64,000 nt of DNA from Solirubrobacterales bacterium (GCA_947474595.1 CANJIV010000002.1:62001-126000); one strand, 5' to 3'; shown: positions 8,968-17,978, counted from the stretch's first letter. Made by a program: numbers and translations. The notes: generated from the letters alone by a model not told the origin.

Positions 8968-11166
8968 TTACTGAGGGTCGACGTCAACGCTGAAGCTGGC
9001 CTGGCGGTGATCTCGCCCAGCCGCGACACTCTCAACCACGGCTCCCACTGCCGCAACCGCGGCCGCGCGATCTGAGGCCTTAATGACTATCTGGCTGCGC
9101 TCACGTCCGCGCAAACGAAAGAGCGGAGCCGGGCCTAGTACGCGTGCGTCAGGGGGCGCCAACTCGGCGCGGACTGCCGCTGCCGCGCTCGCGGCAGCGC
9201 CGGGGACCGTCGAAGAGCAGACGATCCGAATTAGGTTCGTAAATGGTGGGTAACTCAACTCTTGGCGACGAACTAGCTCTCCTTCAAGAAACCCATCGGC
9301 GTCATGGGCGGCGGCGTGGATAATCGAAGGAGCTTCGGGGGCAATCGTCTGAACTAAGACCCTACCGCCCTGTGCGCTGCGCCCAGCGCGTCCGGCGAGT
9401 TGAGCCACCAGCGCAAAGGTTCGCTCTTCAGCGCGAAAGTCTGGAAAGCGCAGCGTCGCATCGGCATCTAAGACGACAGCGAGTGTGACATCAGGGAAGT
9501 CGTGACCCTTAGCGACCATCTGAGTCCCCAGCAGCACTCCGGCAGGTGCCTCATCGAAGCGCGCGAGGAGTTGGGCGACTTTTTCTCGCCCAGCAGCCGC
9601 TATATCGGAGTCTAAGCGGAAGACCGGAAAATCACCGCCGGGGCCGCCAAGCGCCTCGTTGAGCTCATGCTCAAGGCGTTCAGTACCGACACCATGCCGT
9701 GCGACCGACAGCGACCCACACGCGTCACACGACGTCGGCACTGGCTCACGATGACCACAGTGATGGCACGCCAGCGCCCCCTCTGAATGGTGAAGGATGA
9801 GGGCCACGTCGCAGTCTGGGCACTTCCATACCTGCCCGCACGATCGACAGGAGAGAAAGTTTGACCAACCGCGTCGATTTAGCAAGACGATTGCCTTGCG
9901 GCCGGCACGGCGAACCTCGTCGAGCGCTTCGCGCGTCAGTGGATGTAGTGCGCGAGGCGCCTCACGCATGTCAACTATCGTCACCTTAGGCATCGACTGG
10001 CCGTCAACTCGGCTCAACATCCGCAGCCGCCGCAGCCGCTGCACGCTCTCAAGTCGAGGGGTCGCGCTCCCGGCGATCAACACTGCGCCACTGGTCTCGG
10101 CGCGCCGCTCGGCGACATGGCGGGCGTCGTAGCGAGGATCGCCTTCGTTCTTATATGAAGGGTCATGCTCTTCATCGACAACGATCAAGCCGAGATCTGC
10201 GACCGGAGCGAAGACGGCTGAACGTGGCCCAACGCAGACTCGAGCCTCACCCCTGCGCAGCCGATTCCATTCGTCATAGCGCTCACCCGCACTTAGCTGC
10301 GAGTGCAAGACCGCGATCTGATCGCCAAAACGGTCTTGGAAGCGGCCAACTATCTGTGGCGTCAGGGCGATCTCTGGCACCAGCACTATCGCCCCTTTGC
10401 CATCCTCGAGCGCAGCGGCGGCAGCCTGTAGATAAACCTCGGTCTTGCCCGATCCCGTAACCCCATGCAGCAGGAATCTCCGCTGCGCCGCCGGGATGGC
10501 AGGGGCCTTGAGCGCCGCTGTGATCTCGCCAAGCACAGCACTCTGTTCGGCGGTCAAACGCGGTGCGACGATCTGACGGGCGCCAACTCGCCTCTGAACC
10601 GGACGACGACCCTTTACTTGACTCTCAAGCTCCACAAGACCCCGTGCCTGAAGACGGCGCAGCGTGCCGTGATCGAGACCTTCGCTACTAGCCCCTATCG
10701 GCTCGCCTTTGTCGCGCAGGACGCTTAATGCTGCTCGTTGACGCTCCCCTAGCCGAATTTCACGATCATCGATGGCACTGCTGCCTGCTGCTGTGATTGT
10801 GGCCACAAGCACGCGCCGCTCTGAGACCCTCGGACGAGTACCACTGCCGATGCCAGGCGGGAGCACCAAACTGAGTCCACGGGCTGGGGTTGAGCAGTAC
10901 TCATCAGCGATCCACCCGGCGAGAGCAACAAGATCGGCCTCGATGCTTAGATCTAGGATCGAGATCGGAGCGGCGAGCCGCTCGGGCTCTATCGCCGACT
11001 CTTGAGCTAGCCCAACCACCACTCCGAGGACGCGTCGACGGGCGAAGGGCACGACCAGAAGGGATCCGACCCTAACCCCCGCCAGCTCTTCTGGAATCCG
11101 GTAATCGAATGGGCCGCGCAGGGAGCGGGCCGTCGTCATCGGTTCTACTTTGGCGATCGCGGGCAC
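8968..11166 (-). CDS. priA: Primosomal replication restart helicase PriA
   Basis: 3'-to-5' helicase that reloads the replisome at stalled forks. An N-terminal 3'-DNA-binding domain (FDYRIPEEL) is followed by Walker A GVTGSGKTEVYLQ and the DEEH box DEEHDPSYK. Eight cysteines of the two PriA zinc sites follow (CRSCGQVWKCPDC ... CHHCG ... CDACG). Many actinobacterial PriA proteins have lost helicase motifs; this one keeps Walker A and B intact. Candidate starts are TTG 11175, GTG 11166 and ATG 11139. GTG keeps the AKVEP region that precedes the PriA N-domain. No start has a good SD. Confidence 0.96.
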   Translation of the reverse strand: MPAIAKVEPMTTARSLRGPFDYRIPEELAGVRVGSLLVVPFARRRVLGVVVGLAQESAIEPERLAAPISILDLSIEADLVALAGWIADEYCSTPARGLSLVLPPGIGSGTRPRVSERRVLVATITAAGSSAIDDREIRLGERQRAALSVLRDKGEPIGASSEGLDHGTLRRLQARGLVELESQVKGRRPVQRRVGARQIVAPRLTAEQSAVLGEITAALKAPAIPAAQRRFLLHGVTGSGKTEVYLQAAAAALEDGKGAIVLVPEIALTPQIVGRFQDRFGDQIAVLHSQLSAGERYDEWNRLRRGEARVCVGPRSAVFAPVADLGLIVVDEEHDPSYKNEGDPRYDARHVAERRAETSGAVLIAGSATPRLESVQRLRRLRMLSRVDGQSMPKVTIVDMREAPRALHPLTREALDEVRRAGRKAIVLLNRRGWSNFLSCRSCGQVWKCPDCDVALILHHSEGALACHHCGHREPVPTSCDACGSLSVARHGVGTERLEHELNEALGGPGGDFPVFRLDSDIAAAGREKVAQLLARFDEAPAGVLLGTQMVAKGHDFPDVTLAVVLDADATLRFPDFRAEERTFALVAQLAGRAGRSAQGGRVLVQTIAPEAPSIIHAAAHDADGFLEGELVRRQELSYPPFTNLIRIVCSSTVPGAAASAAAAVRAELAPPDARVLGPAPLFRLRGRERSQIVIKASDRAAAVAAVGAVVESVAAGRDHRQASFSVDVDPQ

Positions 11167-11239
11167 GCCCTTCAAGCTAGCCGGTCTCTCGGCGGCCCCT
11201 TGACTAGCCAGAGCTACCTACACGCGATAGATTCTGGCG

Positions 11240-11755
11240 ATGAACTACGAAAAAGACGAAACGATCATCTACCAGGGACATCCCTGCTGGCGGGGAATCT
11301 TGAGCTTCTACGTTAGGGGCGCAGGCATCGTGATCCTGATCGCTTTGATCGCAGCCTTAGTCACGCGGGTAGCAGGCGATTCGATCGACTGGCTAACCGT
11401 GATTGTCGTAGCGGCGATCGGGGCCGGCATCGTGGTCTTTGCTGGCCTAGTCAAGCGCCTGACTACGACCTACACAATCTCAAACCGCCGCCTTTATATA
11501 CGCCGCGGGATCCTCTCCAAGAAGGTGCAGCAGACAAACCTCGCGCGCGTGCAAAACGTCAATACATTGCAGTCGCCCGTCGATCGCATCCTGCGCGTTG
11601 GCAAAGTCGACTTTGACACCGCCGGCTCTGACGACTCAGATTTCACGTTTATCGCTATCGCTAACCCCAGCGCCGTAGTCGACGCCGTACACAAAGCTCA
11701 ACGCGAAGGTGAGCGCATTGCAGTGACGCCGGCTGGCGCCACCGATGGTCTTTAG
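11240..11755 (+). CDS. PH-domain (bPH2, YdbS-like) membrane protein
   Basis: A 171-aa protein with two predicted membrane helices (about 22-46 and 52-72) followed by a bacterial pleckstrin-homology domain (DUF304). The PH domain shows the family pattern TTYTISNRRLYIRRG, then VQQTNLARVQNV and a glycine-containing VGKVDFDTAG strand. Function in this family is largely unknown; membrane-associated stress or secretion roles are suggested for relatives. It is divergent from priA (start codons 73 bp apart), and its 3' end overlaps the convergent sigma-factor gene by 4 bp. Confidence 0.85.
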   Translation: MNYEKDETIIYQGHPCWRGILSFYVRGAGIVILIALIAALVTRVAGDSIDWLTVIVVAAIGAGIVVFAGLVKRLTTTYTISNRRLYIRRGILSKKVQQTNLARVQNVNTLQSPVDRILRVGKVDFDTAGSDDSDFTFIAIANPSAVVDAVHKAQREGERIAVTPAGATDGL

Positions 11756-12402
11756 GCGAGTACGGCGCGAGAATCCAAGTGGGTTCCGACCTTACGCTTG
11801 ACGCGCTGGAGTGCGTTGTCGACGGTCTTCGCCTCACAGCCCAAGCGCTCACCGATCTCCTGGTAGCTGCGACCGTCGAGATAGAGACCCAAGACGCCAG
11901 ACTCAAGCTCTGACAAAACGCTACCTAGGCAGCCGATCAGCGCTTGAAGTTCTTCGGTCGAGATCGCCTGATTGGCCGGATCGTTAGCCGTGGGGCCGGG
12001 CAGCACCTCGTCGAGGGTCGTCTCTGAGTCAGACGAGCTACCTGCTGGCGACGTCGAGAATGAGACGTAGCGGTTAAGGGGTGTGTGCTTATTACGCGTT
12101 GCGGTCTTGACCGCAGTGATGATCTGACGCGTTATACACAGCTCAGCGAAGTTACGAAAGCTTGACTCTCTGTCAGTTCGGAAGTCGCGTACGGCCTTAT
12201 AGAGGCCAACCAACCCCTCTTGGATCAGATCGTCGCTATCGCCTCCGGCAAGAAAGTACGACGACGCCTTGAGGCGTACGAAGCCGTGATAACGGCGGAT
12301 AATCGCATCGTAGGCAGGCGAGCTGCCGGTTTTGGCGAGCGCGACGAGATATCCGTCGTCGAGCTGACCCTCTGCATGAGATTTTTGGGAGAAACGTGCC
12401 AT
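11752..12402 (-). CDS. SigH (Spo0H)-like alternative sigma factor
   Basis: A 216-aa sigma-70-family factor. Region 2 is present (YDAIIRRYHGFVRLKA, then DDLIQEGLVGLYKAVRDF), as is region 4 with a helix-turn-helix (YQEIGERLGCEAKTVDNAL), joined by a Ser/Thr-rich linker of about 50 residues. It has no region 1.1. Size and the DLIQEG core match SigH rather than the extracytoplasmic-function (ECF) group. The ATG at 12402 has a strong SD (GGAAGGAG, about 8 nt upstream). It follows rlmB, as sigH does in Bacillus, which supports the call. Direct repeats and a palindrome in the upstream gap are candidate control sites. Confidence 0.9.
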   Translation of the reverse strand: MARFSQKSHAEGQLDDGYLVALAKTGSSPAYDAIIRRYHGFVRLKASSYFLAGGDSDDLIQEGLVGLYKAVRDFRTDRESSFRNFAELCITRQIITAVKTATRNKHTPLNRYVSFSTSPAGSSSDSETTLDEVLPGPTANDPANQAISTEELQALIGCLGSVLSELESGVLGLYLDGRSYQEIGERLGCEAKTVDNALQRVKRKVGTHLDSRAVLA

Positions 12403-12477
12403 GAGCTGCTCCTTCCACGAGCCTGGCAGGCCCGTAGAGCTCAGTGACGCACTCCTCCCCTGGCGTCATCTTTCCCG

Positions 12478-12504
12478 AACCCTCGAGTTGACTAACCCTC
12501 AAGT
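12478..12504 (-). promoter_or_regulatory. Pair of 11-bp direct repeats upstream of the sigma factor
   Basis: On the minus strand ACTTGAGGGTT and ACTCGAGGGTT (10 of 11 identical) lie 16 bp apart, at 12494-12504 and 12478-12488, about 75-100 bp upstream of the sigma-factor ATG. Such phasing suits a regulator or a sigma-specific promoter. No experimental basis; the CTTGAG...CTCGAG halves only loosely resemble an HspR site. Confidence 0.35.
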
Positions 12505-12519
12505 TCAGCGTGATGTTGA

Positions 12520-12533
12520 GTGCAATCTTGCAC
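12520..12533. promoter_or_regulatory. Palindrome GTGCAA-TC-TTGCAC upstream of the sigma factor
   Basis: A perfect inverted repeat with 6-bp arms and a 2-bp centre, in the 146-bp gap between rlmB and the sigma-factor gene. It is too short and AT-poor for a terminator and has no T-tract. It is a possible operator, adjacent to the ACTYGAGGGTT direct repeats. Confidence 0.3.
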
Positions 12534-12548
12534 AGTTATGGCTACCTG

Positions 12549-13250
12549 TCAAATAGAAGTTCGCCGCTGCAGGACCTCGTACAGCAAAACTGCCGCCGTT
12601 GCCGAGACATTTAGCGAACTGATTTGGCCGTGCAAGGGCAGGGAAATCAGCTCATCGCAGGCCGCAGCAACGCGTGGTCGCAGCCCTTTACCCTCTGAGC
12701 CAAGGACACAGACAACGCCGCCACGGTAGTCAGGCTGGTCATAGGTCATGCGCGCCTCGGCCGCCGCACCATAAACCCAACACTGCGCTGCCTTAGCGTC
12801 TGCGAGGAAGTCAGCCAAGTTGCGCACGACCGCTACGGCCAGATGTTCGACGGCCCCAGCAGACGCCTTACAGACGGCGGCGGTAACTAGTGCCGAGCGC
12901 CGCTCCGGTATGACGACTGCGGTGGCGCCAACACACTCAGCGGTGCGGCAGATCGCCCCAAGGTTCTGGGGGTCTTGGATCTCATCGAGAGCCATAATCA
13001 GCGGAGCCTCTGCCGTCAACAACACCCTAGCGTCAGCGTAGATGTACTGCGATGCCTCTGCGCAGACACCTTGATGATCGCTGGATCCGCAGAGTCCCTC
13101 AATCTCGCCACCATCGGCGAGCTCAAGCTCGCACCCTTTAATACCGACTAGCCACTCCTCACGGGCAGTGCGACTTGTCGCCCACAGCCGGCTAACCGTA
13201 CGTGGTCCACGTAGGAGCTCTCGCACTGCGTTGCGTCCGTAGACGATCAC
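12549..13250 (-). CDS. rlmB: 23S rRNA 2'-O-methyltransferase RlmB/TrmH family
   Basis: SPOUT-class RNA 2'-O-ribose methyltransferase of 233 aa. The N-terminal substrate-binding part (YGRNAVRELL) is followed by the catalytic SPOUT domain with the family motifs LDEIQDPQNLGAICRTAE, VCVLGSEGKGL and SLPLHGQISSLNVSATAAV, which form the trefoil-knot SAM site. GTG 13250 overlaps the cysS stop by 4 nt. The cysS-rlmB coupling is the standard order in both Mycobacterium and Bacillus. The exact target G (2251 in E. coli) is assumed from the family. Confidence 0.94.
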   Translation of the reverse strand: MIVYGRNAVRELLRGPRTVSRLWATSRTAREEWLVGIKGCELELADGGEIEGLCGSSDHQGVCAEASQYIYADARVLLTAEAPLIMALDEIQDPQNLGAICRTAECVGATAVVIPERRSALVTAAVCKASAGAVEHLAVAVVRNLADFLADAKAAQCWVYGAAAEARMTYDQPDYRGGVVCVLGSEGKGLRPRVAAACDELISLPLHGQISSLNVSATAAVLLYEVLQRRTSI

Positions 13251-14632
13251 GGCGCGGGAACCAGCTCTGATCCACCAGGTCCGTCACGGACCTCCCAGCC
13301 CGACTCCTTAAGCGCATCACGGAGGCGATCGGCTTCACTGAAATCACCGGCGCCCCTAGCCGCGTCTCGAGCCACCAGCATCGCTGCAGCGCAATCATCA
13401 GGGACGCCACCAACTCCTGCCACTCCAGCCCCATCGGCAGCCGTCAGGAGGTTCTCCAGCCCCAAAAGTCCGAGCATTTTGCGTAGGTCGGAGTCTCCTG
13501 TGGCCTGCCCCCCGTCGGCGCGACGGTTAGCCTCGCGGACCCAGTCAAAGAGTGCTCCGAGTGCGCTGGCAGTATTGAAGTCAGTAGCCAATCCATCGAG
13601 AAAACGCTCGAGCAGTGGCGCGAGCTCTGCTGGGCTCTCCCCTACCTCTAGACGCCTGCCAGCTTCGCGGATGCGAGCAACCCGAGCCACAGCCTCGCTG
13701 AGACGCTCTGCGGAGAAGTCCAAAGGCTGACGGTAGTGGCCGCCGCAGAAATACATCACAAGAGCGTCGCGGCCGTACTCCTCGATGGCACCGTGCAAGA
13801 GACGGATGTTGCCCACGGACTTGGCCATCTTCTCGCTGCCCATGCGAACCATCCCATTGTGCATCCAAACGCGCGCCAACCCCACGCCGTGGGCTGCGCA
13901 AGTTTGGGCAGCCTCATTCTCGTGATGGGGAAAGACTAGGTCCGAGCCGCCGCCGTGGATATCGAAGTCCAATCCGAGAATCTCTTGAGCCATCGCCGAG
14001 CATTCGATGTGCCAACCCGGGCGCCCCTTGCCCCAGGGTGAATCCCAACTTGTGTCCTCACCCGGCTTACCTGCCTTCCAGAGAGCAAAGTCCAGCGGGT
14101 CCTCTTTGCGCCCAGCGCCCTCGACTCCCTCTCCTTGATCCATCTCATCGATAATCCGGTGGGATATCTCGCCGTACTGAGGATATGAGCGGACGCGGAA
14201 ATAGACATCTCCATCGACGGCGTAGGCGTGACCTGAATCGACCAAGGTCGTGATCAGATCGACTATTGGACCAATCGTCTGACTCGCAAGCGGCTCGTAG
14301 TCGGGGCGCCCAAGCTCTAGCGCATCGGTATCGGCGACATAGTGGCCAGCCATCTCAGAGGCGAGGTCGCCACTGGGCACCCCGGCGGCAACGGCGGCGG
14401 CGTAAATCTTGTCATTTACGTCGGTGATATTGACGACGAACGTGACATTGAGTCCCTCGTGCTCGAGGAAGCGCTTGAGTTGGGAGAAGACGACGAATGG
14501 TCGTGCATTGCCTACGTGGATACGCCCGTAGACGGTGGGGCCACAGGCGTAAATGCCGACTTGGCCTGGGTCCCGGGGTTCAAGCACCCGTCGTTGCCCC
14601 GACCTTGTGTCGTGAATAGTGATCTCGCGCAC
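13247..14632 (-). CDS. cysS: Cysteinyl-tRNA synthetase
   Basis: Charges tRNA-Cys. Class I synthetase of 461 aa with the HIGH-type motif as HVGN in [12 protein letters not shown] and the KMSKS-type motif as KMAKS in [11 protein letters not shown]. The zinc ligands characteristic of CysRS are present (CGPTVYG near residue 30, [18 protein letters not shown]). GTG 14632 gives the family-typical N-terminus. It is separated from ispF by a three-gene plus-strand insertion, whereas in Mycobacterium ispF and cysS are adjacent. Confidence 0.97.
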   Translation of the reverse strand: MREITIHDTRSGQRRVLEPRDPGQVGIYACGPTVYGRIHVGNARPFVVFSQLKRFLEHEGLNVTFVVNITDVNDKIYAAAVAAGVPSGDLASEMAGHYVADTDALELGRPDYEPLASQTIGPIVDLITTLVDSGHAYAVDGDVYFRVRSYPQYGEISHRIIDEMDQGEGVEGAGRKEDPLDFALWKAGKPGEDTSWDSPWGKGRPGWHIECSAMAQEILGLDFDIHGGGSDLVFPHHENEAAQTCAAHGVGLARVWMHNGMVRMGSEKMAKSVGNIRLLHGAIEEYGRDALVMYFCGGHYRQPLDFSAERLSEAVARVARIREAGRRLEVGESPAELAPLLERFLDGLATDFNTASALGALFDWVREANRRADGGQATGDSDLRKMLGLLGLENLLTAADGAGVAGVGGVPDDCAAAMLVARDAARGAGDFSEADRLRDALKESGWEVRDGPGGSELVPAP

Positions 14633-14684
14633 GGTTGAACACCCACTCTAACCAGCCGCAGCCGAGTGTAAGGTCTCGATCGCA

Positions 14685-15935
14685 TTGTTAGGCCGCTCCA
14701 AACAGCCAGATCGCCTAGCGGCGGTCGAGCAGGCATTCCGCATGCTTCCCGAGCGCTACCTCGGTGCGCACGGCAGTTTTGACGCCACTTACCACGTCCG
14801 CTTAGGCGACATCGGCCAAACTTGGGAGATCCGCGCGACCGTCCACGGAGTCCGCGTGCGTCGCGGCGTTACTAGTCGCCAACCAGATGTTGTGATTGGA
14901 ACCGATGCAGCCACGTGGCTTGCTCTGCGCAGCGGCAAAATCACGGGCATCGAGGCGTTCTCCCAGCGCACCCTCTATGCACGAGGAAATCTTGATCTAG
15001 CCGTCGGCTTCGAGGGACTATTTCGACTTCCAAACGGACGTGACCCGCGTCAGCGTGTGCGCGAGATTGAGGTCGGTCGACACCGAATCTCAACTCTAAC
15101 AATGGGTGACGGGCCAGATGTCCTTCTGATTCACGGACTCGGAGCGACGAAAGCATCCTTCTTTGAAACGGCAGCTGCACTCCACGGCGAACATCGGATC
15201 CACGCGATCGACCTACCTGGCTTCGGCTCGTCTAGCAAACCTTTAAGGGGTGCTTACGACGCTGAATTCTTTGCCGATTGCGTGATCGGCCTGATGGACC
15301 GCCTAGAGATCGACAGCGCCCACATAGTCGGCAACTCGATGGGTGGGCGAGTAGCGATCGAGGTCGGTCTTCGCCAGCCCGATCGTGTGCGCGGCCTTGG
15401 CCTGCTGTGTCCGGCGGTGGCATTCGTACGGCGAGACCTACATCCCGTCGTGCGTGCACTGCGGCCGGAGCTAGGACTGATTCCCCACACATTTGGCCGT
15501 AGGGCCATCGAAAGCCAGTTCTGGAGCCTATTTTCGGACAAGGACTCAATCGACCCGAGCCTCGCCGATATTGTTGTTGACGAGTTTCAGAACACCTACC
15601 GCTCGCCAGGCGCTCGCATCGCCTTCCTCTCGGCCGCACGCAATATCTACCTTGAGAGGCCGTTCGGTGACGGAGGGTTCTATCCACGCCTGGCCCAATT
15701 GGAGCCTGCGGCGCTTTTTATCTGGGGTAGTGACGACAGGCTCATCCCCCCCGCCTTCGCACGCCACGTTGCTAAGTGGCTTCCGAGCGCTTCGCAGATC
15801 GTTTTAGAGGGCTGCGGACACGTGCCCCAGGTGGAGCGCGCCCAACAGACCAGCGACCTCCTGCGTAGCTTCTTTGGCGATATTGACGCCCTCAGCACAC
15901 AGCCGCGCGCCGCCAGCCACCGACGCGCGGCATAG
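14685..15935 (+). CDS. SCP2 sterol-carrier domain fused to an alpha/beta hydrolase
   Basis: A 416-aa two-domain protein. Residues about 15-115 have an SCP2-like lipid-binding pattern (WEIRATVHGVRVRRG ... PDVVIGTDAATWLALRSGKITGIEAF split over the region). Residues about 125-400 form an alpha/beta hydrolase with oxyanion motif HGLG, nucleophile elbow GNSMGG, acid WGSDDRL and catalytic His in GCGHVPQVE. SCP2 would hold a hydrophobic substrate for the hydrolase (inference). The start is TTG 14685; an alternative ATG lies 18 codons in. It is the first of three plus-strand lipid-related genes; the next start is 44 bp downstream. Confidence 0.87.
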   Translation: MLGRSKQPDRLAAVEQAFRMLPERYLGAHGSFDATYHVRLGDIGQTWEIRATVHGVRVRRGVTSRQPDVVIGTDAATWLALRSGKITGIEAFSQRTLYARGNLDLAVGFEGLFRLPNGRDPRQRVREIEVGRHRISTLTMGDGPDVLLIHGLGATKASFFETAAALHGEHRIHAIDLPGFGSSSKPLRGAYDAEFFADCVIGLMDRLEIDSAHIVGNSMGGRVAIEVGLRQPDRVRGLGLLCPAVAFVRRDLHPVVRALRPELGLIPHTFGRRAIESQFWSLFSDKDSIDPSLADIVVDEFQNTYRSPGARIAFLSAARNIYLERPFGDGGFYPRLAQLEPAALFIWGSDDRLIPPAFARHVAKWLPSASQIVLEGCGHVPQVERAQQTSDLLRSFFGDIDALSTQPRAASHRRAA

Positions 15936-15979
15936 CCCGACATCTAAACCACCGCGTTAGCGGACTACCATCTATCTCG

Positions 15980-16984
15980 ATGAGCACGATCGAGACGGAG
16001 ACCGGCCTTAACGTCAGCGCACCAAGCCGCCCGAGCGGCGCCAAAGCTAAAACCAAGGCCAAAGCAAAGACAAAGACAAAGGCAAAGGCCACCAAGACCA
16101 AGCCGACGCGGCGTTCCACACCGCCGCCGAAGGCCGCGCTAGCCCTCCCTCTACTCAAAGCACTTGCTCGCGAGGTCAGCAGACGGATTCCAGTCGCCAA
16201 CCTTGACGACCGCGACCCCGACTACATCCGAGCGAGCCTTCCTCGCGCATGGCTGCTCTCGTCGCTTTGGTTTCGCGGCGAGGTCAGAGGGCTGGGAAAC
16301 ATCCCCGAGAGCGGCCCCGTCCTACTGGTCGGCAACCACTCAGGCGGGAATCTGACGCCTGACACTATCGTCTTCACACTCGCCTTCAGTACCTACTTTG
16401 GCGTCGAACGAGCCTTCTACCAACTCGCCCATAACCTAGTGATGTCAGCCCCCGGACTGGGCTTCCTGCGTAAGTTCGGCACCGTCGCCGCTTCGAGTGA
16501 AAACGCCAAACGCGCCCTTGATAGCGGCGCCGTTCTGCTTGTGTACCCAGGCGGAGACCACGAAGTCCACAGGCCAATTTGGGAGGCAAACCGGATCGAC
16601 TTTGGCGGGCGTAAAGGATTTATCCGCCAGGCGCTAGCCCACGATGTGCCGATCGTCCCCGTGGTCTCGATTGGCGGACAAGAGACATCTCTCTTCCTCT
16701 CGCGGGGTAGCGGCCTTGCAAAACTCCTTGGCCTTGATCGCTCCTTACGCCTAAAGGTGCTGCCAATCTCCCTAGCCCTTCCGTGGGGGATTAACGTCGG
16801 CGACTTCCTTGGCCATATCCCACTGCCATCTAAAATAACGATCGAGACCCTCGCGCCGATCAACTTGCGCCAAGAGTTCGGTGACGATCCCGACGTTGAT
16901 GAGATCTACTCCCACATCACGCGATTGATGCAAGAGACTCTCGACGCGCTAGCCGGCGAGCGACGCTTTCCTGTGATCGGATGA
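15980..16984 (+). CDS. Lysophospholipid acyltransferase-like protein with Lys-rich N-terminal tail
   Basis: A 334-aa protein of the PlsC/LPLAT superfamily (MGAT-like branch): the acyl-transfer His lies in VGNHSGGN followed by PD, and the glycerophosphate-type VYPGGDHEVHR occurs about 90 residues later. Residues 20-45 are an unusual tract of alternating Lys and Ala/Thr (repeats of KAKTKAK) encoded by AAG/AAA-rich DNA, probably a charged disordered tail that could bind anionic membranes or nucleic acid (inference). Its stop overlaps the next start (ATGA). It probably acylates a glycerolipid; the substrate is not known. Confidence 0.87.
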   Translation: MSTIETETGLNVSAPSRPSGAKAKTKAKAKTKTKAKATKTKPTRRSTPPPKAALALPLLKALAREVSRRIPVANLDDRDPDYIRASLPRAWLLSSLWFRGEVRGLGNIPESGPVLLVGNHSGGNLTPDTIVFTLAFSTYFGVERAFYQLAHNLVMSAPGLGFLRKFGTVAASSENAKRALDSGAVLLVYPGGDHEVHRPIWEANRIDFGGRKGFIRQALAHDVPIVPVVSIGGQETSLFLSRGSGLAKLLGLDRSLRLKVLPISLALPWGINVGDFLGHIPLPSKITIETLAPINLRQEFGDDPDVDEIYSHITRLMQETLDALAGERRFPVIG

Positions 16985-17472
16985 AGGTCCTTGAAAGAGT
17001 CGATGTATCTGCGCCGCCTGAAGTCATCTGGAACTACGTTGGCGACCCGGCCAGCTATCTGCACTTCATCTCTGGGATCACTCGCTGGGAGGTACAAGGT
17101 GATCAACAGAGCGGTCTCGGAGCGCGCTACCGGATGCTGATGAGAGTGAGATCGGCTGAGATTGGGGGCCTGATTGAAGTCGTCGAATACGCTGAGTTAG
17201 CCGACCTTGCATGGTCGTCAGTGACAGGACTCGACCAGCGCGGACGCTGGCGTCTGCGCGAGCGGCCTGATGGACTCACCCGCGTTGAACTTGCCCTGGC
17301 TTATGGAGTTGCTGGTTCAGGCCTAGCAGGATGGTTGTCTGAGCGGATCGCTGCGCCAACTATTAGGGGTCATCTGCGGCGTTCGCTGCAACAGTTAAAG
17401 CGGCTGGCCGAGCACGATCAGCTGCGTGATCTTGCCGCCCAACGTCGCGAAAACCGCTCGCCAGCGACATAG
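16981..17472 (+). CDS. SRPBCC (START/polyketide-cyclase-like) lipid-binding protein
   Basis: A 163-aa protein with the SRPBCC helix-grip fold. The N-terminal beta strand and first helix MKVLERVDVSAPPEVIWNYV are followed by WEVQGDQQSGLGARYRM and a long C-terminal helix ending in a basic tail. Members bind hydrophobic ligands. ATG 16981 overlaps the acyltransferase stop by 4 nt, so the two are coupled, consistent with a shared lipid substrate (inference). The gene converges on ispF with only 17 bp between stops. Confidence 0.85.
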   Translation: MKVLERVDVSAPPEVIWNYVGDPASYLHFISGITRWEVQGDQQSGLGARYRMLMRVRSAEIGGLIEVVEYAELADLAWSSVTGLDQRGRWRLRERPDGLTRVELALAYGVAGSGLAGWLSERIAAPTIRGHLRRSLQQLKRLAEHDQLRDLAAQRRENRSPAT

Positions 17473-17489
17473 GCCGGGCCTGTCGGAGG

Positions 17490-17978
17490 CTAGGTCGTGG
17501 CGACCTTGACGATAGAAGCGACAGCCGTGACTGCAACACCCTCGCCGCGCCCAACGAAGCCCATCCCTTCGCCAGTCGACGCCTTAACACCAACGTCGCC
17601 AACTGTCACACCTAACGCGCGGGACAACACAAGCCGAATTTGATCGCTATGGGGAGCAAGCTTGGGCTCCTCCATCATCACGACCGCATCGACGTTGACG
17701 ACCTCATAACCCTCACCCGCAAGCTTCCCAACGGCAACGCGAAGGAGTTCCATTGAATCTGCGTCTTGATAGGCAACGTCGGTATCTGGGAAGTGTTGGC
17801 CGATGTCGCCTAGGCCCGCCGCGCCCAGCAGTGCGTCGATAATTGCGTGGGTCAGCACATCGGCGTCGGAGTGGCCATCGAGGCCGCGGTCGAAGGGGAT
17901 CTGGACCCCGCCGATAATTAATGGTCGCCCCTGCACAAGTCGGTGGGAGTCCCAGCCGATACCGGTCCTGACGCTCAT
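17490..17978 (-). CDS. ispF: 2-C-methyl-D-erythritol 2,4-cyclodiphosphate synthase
   Basis: MEP-pathway isoprenoid enzyme forming the cyclic diphosphate; a homotrimer with zinc. The 162-aa protein shows the signature GIGWDSHRLVQGRPLIIGG (metal-binding Asp-x-His), DGHSDADVLTHAIIDALLGAA, and HFPDTD. ATG 17978 overlaps the PHP gene stop (ATGA). Upstream are PHP, ispD and carD, in the same direction. Confidence 0.97.
   Translation of the reverse strand: MSVRTGIGWDSHRLVQGRPLIIGGVQIPFDRGLDGHSDADVLTHAIIDALLGAAGLGDIGQHFPDTDVAYQDADSMELLRVAVGKLAGEGYEVVNVDAVVMMEEPKLAPHSDQIRLVLSRALGVTVGDVGVKASTGEGMGFVGRGEGVAVTAVASIVKVATT

Noticed and set aside
12478-12504. An HspR (HAIR) operator for the sigma factor
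   Set aside because: CTTGAG and CTCGAG halves are present, but the spacing and outer bases differ from CTTGAGT-N7-ACTCAAG.
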